NCBI GenBank assembly: GCA_005223375.1
Contig: RXOD01005608.1
Location: forward strand, 1-13,254
DNA from: Amoebophrya sp. AT5.2
Taxonomy: Eukaryota; Sar; Dinophyceae; Syndiniales; Amoebophryaceae
Direction: 5' to 3'
DNA length: 13,254 nt
Shown here: positions 1-6,800 of the stretch, piece by piece
Layout: every line of letters starts with the position of its first letter
How positions within the stretch are numbered: position 1 is the first letter of the stretch
Notes under the pieces: generated by a model
What the model was told of the DNA's origin: nothing
Database searches by the model: none
The model's input: the letters and a program-made list of their open reading frames with translations, nothing else
Program-made: the position numbers and the translations under genes

Positions 1-21
1 TGCATTGTTTTGACCTGTAAG
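1..21 (+). other. 3' end of an intron of the ARPC1 gene (splice acceptor)
   Basis: The reading frame of the following gene is closed by TAA at 18-20, and an AG at 20-21 offers an acceptor exactly where homology to ARPC1 begins. ARPC1 proteins have roughly 40-45 residues before the first match seen here, so the true start must lie in an exon upstream of the window. The same bases also read GTAAGT (17-22), a donor-like string, but nothing upstream in the window supports a coding exon that would use it. Confidence 0.55.
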
Positions 22-1715
22 TGCGGTTTGCGGTGTTGAAGGAACACACGGACGTGGTGAAAGAGCTGGAGTGGAGTAAGGACGGCTGGCTCCTGTCCGG
101 CGGCTGCGACCGCTGCGCGTACGTGTGGCGCCTGAACGACCAGGTGCGTAACGCCGTTGACAAAGCCACCACGCTCGGAAAACGGAATTTTAGAACCTCC
201 TCTGGTGATGTAGTGGGGGAAATGGAAAACGAAGATGAAGACGCAGTAGACGAAGCTCCTCGAAGTACCTTGCCGCAGCAGATAGAGCGAATCCTGCGAG
301 CGAGCGGACTTCTTGGGGGCGAAGCGTATGACGAAGGGGGAGATGGTCGGGAAGGGTCGGACTCGGAGCAACACGGTACCGAAGGATCGATCGAGGAGTC
401 TTGTTCCCAACCATCGGATCACGACATGACGAGCGGCTCCGAAGACTCCGACGCCCCCCTCCAGCAACCAGTGTCCCAACCTGCTGGTCGGCTCGAGGAC
501 CGTTACGCATCCGCCGAAAAGCTGGCTACGATGATATTCCAGCCGGAGCTGGTGCAGTTGGACGTGAAATTCGGGTGCACCTGTCTGAAGTGGGCGCCCG
601 ACGGAAGGCGGTTCTGTGCGGCCACCGCCGCGGGCGAAGTGGTCATCTGCTCCTTCGTCGAGGGCTCGAGGACACAAGGGCGGCGGGAAGAGGAGGAGCG
701 AGGCGATTTTTGGCAGACGGTGTGGGTGGTGGACCCTCGCCGTAGTCAGGCGGCCCAGTTGACGCGGGGGGAGCCGCTGCTCGAGGGCGCGGTCCTCTGC
801 CTGGCGTGGTGCGGGAACATGTTCCTGGCGGTGGGGTGCGCCGACCGAAAAACGCACGTGCTCTCGGCGTTCCGGAAGACCTCTAACCGGGATTCCAAGC
901 GGTATTCGAAGGAGGTTCCGGGGTACCGAAACCGCGAGATCGACGCAGAGCTGGCGATGCTGCGCGCCATGGCGCGCGCGACGTCGGCGGGGGATGTGCA
1001 TGTCGACGACATCGACGCGATGGATCTGGAGGCGGAAGAGGAGGAAGATTTGCCGCACGGTGAAGACGAGCAACTGGAGCTGCCGGACCCCGCGTCGGGC
1101 GCCAACCTGTTCGGCGAGATGACTGCCGAGGAGAAGAAACGGTACCACCAGCAACTGAAACTCCGGCGGGGCGGGAGAGCGACGGATTTGGGCGCATCAA
1201 AGGGGAAGGGGAACCAAAAACAGCAGTCAATTCCCGCGTTCGGGTCGCGGGTTATGACGTTGAGCAAGGAGGACAGCTGGCCGTGCGCGGTCGCGTTTGA
1301 GGAGAAGAAAATGCAGCTGGCGGTGGCCAGTATCGACTCCACGGTTGTCATCTGCGGGATGGCGAGCCGCGAGGAGCACACGGTCCGGTGGACGGGCTAC
1401 TGTTTTTCCGCGCTCTGTTTCGTGTCTGGGGGGGAGGTGCTGGTCGGGGGCGGCCACGACGCCCACCCGGTGCTGTTCTTCTTCGACAACGAGAGGTGGC
1501 ACTGCGGAGGCGTGTGCGTCCCGGACGCGGAACCACTGTTGAACACCGCTCGTTTATTGGGAGGATGGCGGCACGAAAACCAGATCATGGACTGCCGAAC
1601 GGTGGATTCAGAGGGGCGCAGATTCGCGACTTGTGGCCTGGACGGAAAAATCCTCCTGTGGGACATGGCGATCACTCGGGAAAAGATTGACGCAGCGATG
1701 ATCTGCGAAGTTTGA
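22..1715 (+). CDS. ARPC1: Actin-related protein 2/3 complex subunit 1 (ARPC1/p41-Arc), 5'-partial, with acidic insertions
   Basis: ARPC1 is the WD40 beta-propeller subunit of the Arp2/3 complex, which nucleates branched actin filaments in the cytoplasm. Family blocks seen in order: LKEHTDVVKELEW and CDRCAYVW (first full blade), CTCLKWAPDGRRFCAA (second), VLCLAWCGNMFLAVGCADRK followed by SAF (third), VASIDSTVVI, then VGGGHDAHPVLFFFD, and finally CGLDGKILLWD near the C terminus. The frame is about 564 codons, against about 370 aa for human ARPC1, although the N terminus is missing. The excess lies in a D/E/S/G-rich stretch at residues about 45-170 and a second charged stretch at about 290-415. 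The first stretch could instead be an in-frame intron: 144-542 begins GTGCGT, ends TTCCAG, is 399 nt long, has no stop and leaves the phase unchanged. The segment that forms the protruding arm in animal ARPC1, before the last blade, is very short here. The stop is TGA at 1713-1715. Confidence 0.85.
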
Positions 1716-2130
1716 AAACCTGAAGTAAGAGTCTTTTTTGTGGAGAGGTCATCGATCGATGAAAGCTCGTTCTCGTGGTCTCGGTCGATATTGCTGCTCC
1801 TTGAGTGGAAGCATCGCGCCGTTCGCAGACACAGGAACAGCGGAATATTTTGAGGCACTAGAAGTATCGGGTCGTGGCGGTGGCACCTCAGTCGACGTCG
1901 ATCTAATCTCGGAGATGATCGTGATCGAGGGACATGGGATCGAAATCGATCGCTATTCGACAGCCGGTGGAGCGACAATCGACGATTTTATACGCCTAAT
2001 CCACTCATTCTCCTTCTCGGTGTCCTGTCTGTAGAATGGCTCGTACCTATTAGTCTTGCTCTTACTTTCTTCATTTGCAATCTATCCGGACGGGACGCGC
2101 GCACCTTCCTACAAGCGGTCGCGTCGAGGG
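1716..2130. other. Intergenic region between ARPC1 and the 219-aa gene
   Basis: About 415 bases with no gene I can support. The sequence is less GC-rich than its neighbours and full of TCGAT/GATCG words, including a perfect ATCGATCGAT palindrome near 1751-1760. An open frame covers 1738-2034, but its first codon is GTG and its translation has no recognisable domain, so I treat it as chance. The T-rich, pyrimidine-rich stretch at about 2003-2090 could serve a trans-splice acceptor for the next gene. Confidence 0.5.
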
Positions 2131-2790
2131 ATGGGTTCTTATTTCAGTCACAACTCGGCGGAGGAGCGGATTTTGCAGGACTGGGTGGACCATGAGAACG
2201 CGTCTGCGGAGACCGCCCTCGCCGAGTTCCGGGAACTCGCGAGTGATATTGAAAAAGCGCGGGTCGACGGCTACACCGAGATGGAGCTGTCCCGCGACCG
2301 CGGCGAGCAGCTGTGTCGCGATTACGTGGCCCTCCAGCCGCTCATGCGCCCGGGGAAGGGACCTGCGGCGGGAAGTGGTGGTGCGTCTGTGACCCCCTTC
2401 GACCGTTGCAAGCTGGCGGAGTCCGCGATGCGGGAGCACGTAGACCTGAACAACGGAAAGAAGACCCTGCGCGGCTGCTACAACGCAAACGAGCCGCTCG
2501 ACCTGCAGGGCGTGCGGCTGCGCGACAGCCAGCCGGGTTCGCTCCTTGGCAGCGAGGGCGTGATTCCCGGCTCGCGCGCAGACGAGTGCCGGAAGCGGCG
2601 CGACAGCCTCAAGTGCTCGGGCTACATGCGGGTGGGGAGGATGAACGTCCTGGCGAAGCAGGACATGTTCCGGAAAATGTGCCTGGAGAAACTGGACCTG
2701 AAAATCGAACCCCAGTTCTACAGCGAAAAGGAGCGAAACAGAAGACGCCGAGACGGAGGAACCCTGGGAGGCATCGGGGCGCTGCTATGA
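2131..2790 (+). CDS. Conserved-looking hypothetical protein, 219 aa, possible N-myristoylation site
   Basis: I do not recognise the family. The frame opens at about 2056, but the first ATG is at 2131, so the predicted protein starts MGSYFSH. Glycine at 2 and serine at 6 fit the N-myristoylation consensus, which would tether it to a membrane; this is inference. The protein is hydrophilic and mostly helical in character. An acidic helix-forming N-terminal third carries several Glu/Arg pairs. A Gly/Ala/Ser linker lies near residue 85-95. The middle and C-terminal parts have scattered cysteines (including ECRKRRDSLKC, a CX8C pair), and the tail is basic, with RNRRRR close to the end. There is no signal peptide or membrane segment. 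GC-rich codon use matches the neighbouring genes and the strand is the same. A pyrimidine-rich acceptor-like string, TTCTTATTTCAG, ends at 2147, inside the proposed start. If it is used for cis- or trans-splicing, the real start lies elsewhere and the myristoylation idea falls. The stop is TGA at 2788-2790. Confidence 0.7.
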   Translation: MGSYFSHNSAEERILQDWVDHENASAETALAEFRELASDIEKARVDGYTEMELSRDRGEQLCRDYVALQPLMRPGKGPAAGSGGASVTPFDRCKLAESAMREHVDLNNGKKTLRGCYNANEPLDLQGVRLRDSQPGSLLGSEGVIPGSRADECRKRRDSLKCSGYMRVGRMNVLAKQDMFRKMCLEKLDLKIEPQFYSEKERNRRRRDGGTLGGIGALL

Positions 2791-3184
2791 TCTTCATTCG
2801 ATTTGTTAGTCTTGGTATAAATTCGCTGGATCGAGGACGAGGACTCACCGGATCGATGCTGTGCACTACTCCTGTACACGTTGCCTCCACGGCGGAGGGC
2901 GGTAGAGACCACAAGCACCGAAGCCGGAAGCCTCTGCTGGTGGCCGTTTTGGTGGTCGCTGCAACCATCGGCAGCGACAGTGATTGATAAAACGGACACT
3001 GGCATTGATGCTTGCTTGATTGAGAACATCACGTAGACGAGGAATTATGCTTCACTTCTACTCGAACGAAGCTCGACTTCTTTGTACGTACTCCTCGATC
3101 TTCCGGGAGACAGCAGAAGTAAATTCCTGTGGATGCTGTCGAAATCGCTGAAATCTTGTTTCGTAGCCTGGACGTGCATCTTCA

Positions 3185-3211
3185 GGCCCCCCCCGAAAAA
3201 AAAAGTGGGCC
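3185..3211. repeat. C8/A9 homopolymer tract closed by a GGCC(C)/(G)GGCC hairpin
   Basis: Eight C residues (3187-3194) are followed by one G and nine A residues (3196-3204), then GTGGGCC. The flanking GGCCC and GGGCC can pair, making a short stem with an A-rich loop. It is likely to vary in length and to be error-prone in sequencing. No function is evident. Confidence 0.6.
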
Positions 3212-3584
3212 ACTGCGGCGGCCCGCATCTTTTCAAGTAGTTCCCAAAAAAGCTACGAATTCACCCATGTGAATCAATGTGATCCGAGGGATAACGACCC
3301 TGCATGAACCATTCTCGTGCAGTTTCTCCAGCTATGCTTCGTTCTGCCATAAAGTTTAATTTATGATTATCAACTTCTTCAATACGTAGGCGTACCATAA
3401 GATGCAATAGTCGGACAATCGATGCACCACATCCTCGCAACGACCCAGGACCCATTCCCTCGCTACAGAGTGGCATATCCTTTACCACTTGCTGCGCCTG
3501 CGGCGCAAGGAACTTTAGTTTTACGTGTAAGTAAGATGAAGTACTGTAAGTTTTCGGAAAAACGATTTTTAGCGATCTTTAGAT

Positions 3585-3644
3585 GAGGCATTAATTCTCA
3601 TTCATCTTTTGGTAGAGGCAAAATGATGAGAACTATGCCGCCTC
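3585..3644. repeat. Imperfect inverted repeat (foldback), arms about 25 nt
   Basis: The left arm at 3585-3610 begins GAGGCATTAATTCTCATTC. The right arm at 3619-3644 is close to its reverse complement (ATGATGAGAACTATGCCGCC), with two small gaps. Nine or ten bases separate the arms. This could be a transcript hairpin or the remnant of a small foldback or introner-type element; nothing in the sequence decides between them. Confidence 0.5.
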
Positions 3645-3799
3645 GCTGCCGGAAACTTCTCGCCTCCACCTGTAGCGGAAGTCGCGCCCTATCGGCCCGG
3701 AAGCTTGTTCCCGCTCTCAGACTCGGCGCGGCATGACACTGCTCATGATTCGTTTTTTCGACGCGGGGTAAGCAGCTATCGATTAGTCGTCGTTTGTTT

Positions 3800-3829
3800 C
3801 GTTATCGTTTAACGTTTTCGTCTGATCAG
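3800..3829 (+). promoter_or_regulatory. Candidate trans-splice (spliced-leader) acceptor for the transportin mRNA
   Basis: A T-rich tract (for example CGTTTAACGTTTTCGTCTG) runs into ATCAG with AG at 3828-3829, 39 bases before the ATG at 3869. Dinoflagellate nuclear mRNAs receive the spliced leader at such AG sites. The tract and AG are seen directly; their use for trans-splicing is inferred from the organism. Confidence 0.4.
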
Positions 3830-3868
3830 AAGTTTGTTGAGTTTTGTTTTTCCATTCGCTTTTGGGAA

Positions 3869-6800
3869 ATGACGGCAGTTCCGGCGCCCCACCCGGGCAC
3901 CACTATGCAGGACGTGGTCTCGCAGATCCACCGACTCCACGCGCCGGTGACCCCCACGTCGGTGCAGGAGGCCACCCAGTGGCTGATGCAGTGGAGCAAC
4001 GGCTGCACGTGGGAGAGCCTGATCGTCCTCCTAAAATCGGGCATGACGGGGAAGGACGTGCTGGTGTTTTTCTTCGCGGCGAATTTACTGGCGCAGAAGG
4101 CGCAGTCGGGCAAGTCCGCGTCGGCGGGAATTATGGCGAGCGAGACCAGCGATGGTAAAAGGGGACCTGGTGGTCTAAGACTAAGTACAACTGTTAGTAT
4201 AAGGGTCCGTTTATTGGCGATGGCGACTGCCGCCATCAACGCGCTCTGAAGATTCATACCCGGCGCGAAGGGATCGGGGGCGGTTTTTGGAAATGGGCCG
4301 CATTCGATGGGGGTAGAGGGTAGATGAGGCCTAGGCCGGCGGGTAGGCGATGGGGGGTCCGACGTCGGGACAGAAGCCGTTGGGAGCCGTCGACGGAGGC
4401 GGTAGTACTACAAAGCCACGGGCTACAATGATGCTCGCGCCTCAAAGCAGGGCAAAATGTGGCGCCCCCCCTTAGAGCCCCGATTTAATATCGCTTGTCC
4501 TCCCCCCTCCATAGAATTCGCGGACAGTATTCTCGAAGTGGTGATGGCCGTGGGGGACGGCGACAAGGTGGTGAAGCGGCAGCTGTGTGTGGCGTACGCA
4601 GATCTCGCACTCTACGGACACGCCAGCCTGGAGAAGGCGGTGCAGACGCTGCAGCGGGAACACTACACAACCATGCTGGAAATGCTCAAAATCTTCCCGG
4701 AGGAAGTGAAAAGCACGAAGGTACTTTCAATTAGTTTATCTTCCCGCATGCATAGTATCATGCTATAATTGCTAGCTGCTGCCGCAGCTGCTGGAGCTGT
4801 ATGTTGTGAAAAGTGCTGTTGGGAGTTATAAGTATCTAGCGGCTAATAGTGGGCAAAAGCAAAGCTGATGGCGAACAGGTGACGGTGGATGCGGAGCAGC
4901 GGATGAAGCTGGTTTCGGAGCTTTTGATGAGCCAGGAGCAGGTGTTCGACGCGCTGGCGCAGTCCGACACGGACACGAGTCTCAAGCTCCAGGCCACGGA
5001 GCAGTGGCTCAGCCTGCCCACGCCGCAAGTCATCGCCTCCAAGGAAAGCGGCGCCAAGTTCACCGCCGAAATAATACGAAGGAGGGTACTTCTACGTCTA
5101 TGTCTAGGACTTTGAACGCGTCCACGTCCTGGGCTATGAGTGTGGCGATGCGTAGCTATTTTCTCTTTCAAGAACAAGAAGAACACAGATACAACGTATC
5201 TCCCAGAGGACATCAGTTTCAAGAACGGCTCCCCCTTTTCTATAATCAGTGCTACGAGCATCCGTTGTTGCAGAAGGCGGCGGTGTCTCTGTCCGGCGAG
5301 GACTGCGAGGTTGGGGAAGCGGCCTGCGGCACCTTGATCGCGCTGGTGAACCTCACGAACGAGTACTCCGAGTTGGTCGCGCCCGCTCTAGAATTAGTCG
5401 CCAACGCGTGCATCAACCTGGCGAAGATCCTGCAACCCCAGATCGACCCGAACTCCTGGCTGCCCTACGGCCCCACCAGCCCGAACCGGGACGCGATGAT
5501 TTAAGAAACGGACTCTTGAAGCAAGCAACGGCCAGGGTCGTGGACCAGCATCATGGGTAGAATCCGGCACAGAGACTCTGCACTTGGTTTGTCTCGTATT
5601 ATTCGTCTCGTGTCAAAAATTTAATTGTCTCGAAAAATATGTCGGGGTACGACGTATCATGTCGGGACCACCGCGAGCCAAATTTGTACCAGGATCGTGG
5701 TCCTCACCGTCTAGAGCTAGACCGCCGAAAAATAGTTGGGTCTGATTTCAGGATTCCGATTCTCGCTTCTAAGAAGCAATCCGGATGAACTTTGTGAGCC
5801 GGATTTGGGTTTTTAGAGGTCTTCACAGTCCGGACGATTGGTTTCCCACTTCGTGCGCGCGCTGGCGGCCCGGGTGGTCTCGTATTATTCGTCTCGTGTT
5901 ATTTTGTTGTCGCGAAAAACAAAAATTGCGACGTATGTCGGGACCACGAACCAAGTTTAATCAGGATCAGCCCTCACCGTCTAGAACGCCGAATAGCTGG
6001 GTGTTTCATGATTCCGTTTCTAAAAAGCAATCCGGATGAACTTTGTGAGCCGGATTTTGTGCGAGATGGGTCCCCACTTCGTGCGCGCGCTGGCGGCCCG
6101 CGGTGTAGGCGCTCAATCAGCCGCCCCGGCGTGGTGCGAGCACCTGGGGGAGGTGGCGCTGCACTGGCTGCAGATTCGGCAGGTCGACCTGGCGCGGGGG
6201 GGGCTGGAGTTCTGGTACACCGCGATCGTGAGCGACGTGGCCGACAAGGAGCTGCTGCACCCCTGGATGGAAAAGTTCACCTACGCCTGCCTCAAGTGCA
6301 CGCGCTACCCCGTCAACCCCGAGGCGCATGCTGGTAAGTATTTATTATCCATCGGACGATTCATTTTTGAAAAATTTATTCAATGAAGCTATGAAGATCC
6401 GCCATCCGATGAATGAATACCTTCGGCAAGTCTAGTCTTTGGCAAGGTTAAAGTGATGAATATGAAACTAGTTTGTTACTAATAAGTTACTTACTATACG
6501 TAATCGATCCTAATCTAGAAGCAATCTGCAGGTTTCGAAACGGACCACTTCGTGCGGTTTCGGGAGCAGTGCAACCAGTGCCTGACGGAGGCGGTGGCGA
6601 GCGTGCTGCCCGTGTCCTGGGTAATCCACGTCGTGGGCGAGCAAATCGGCTCTTTGACGGAGTGGAACGACCTGGACGCGGCCGTCTTCATACTCACGGG
6701 GGTGGCGCCAAGTACCGCCATTGAGTCGGCGATTCCTATCATCACACCACCCATATTCCTTTTTTTTTATTTCCTGCGATTCAACATATTAACTTTCCTG

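Larger units (their letters stand above)
2791..3868. other. Gene-poor spacer upstream of the transportin gene
   Basis: Roughly 1.1 kb with lower GC than the flanking genes and no + strand gene that I can support. It holds a C8/A9 homopolymer hairpin, a longer imperfect inverted repeat and a probable splice acceptor before the transportin ATG, listed separately. A minus-strand open frame covers 3261-3488 and extends upstream to about 3585 without an ATG. Its translation reads like protein (for example GPGSLRGCGASIVRLL), but I recognise no family, and both its strand and base composition differ from the other genes. Confidence 0.5.

Noticed and set aside
746..1381. A 211-codon open frame on the minus strand inside ARPC1
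   Set aside because: It is antisense to a frame with clear WD40 homology, and its serine-rich translation is what GC-rich codons give in the opposite direction.
3261..3488. Minus-strand open frame of 75 or more codons, protein-like in composition
   Set aside because: It has no ATG at its start, no recognised family and lower GC than the genes here, and it lies on the opposite strand. It could be an exon of an unseen gene, but I cannot support that from sequence alone.
5406..5412. GTGCAT as a canonical donor ending exon 4
   Set aside because: Using it would remove about 30 residues that fit the family spacing before the RILCEM block, and it is a poor donor. The GATGA repeat junction restores the frame without this loss.
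5785..6039. 84-codon ATG open frame within intron 4
   Set aside because: It comes from the frameshifted duplicate of the exon 5 start and has no homology after the first few residues.
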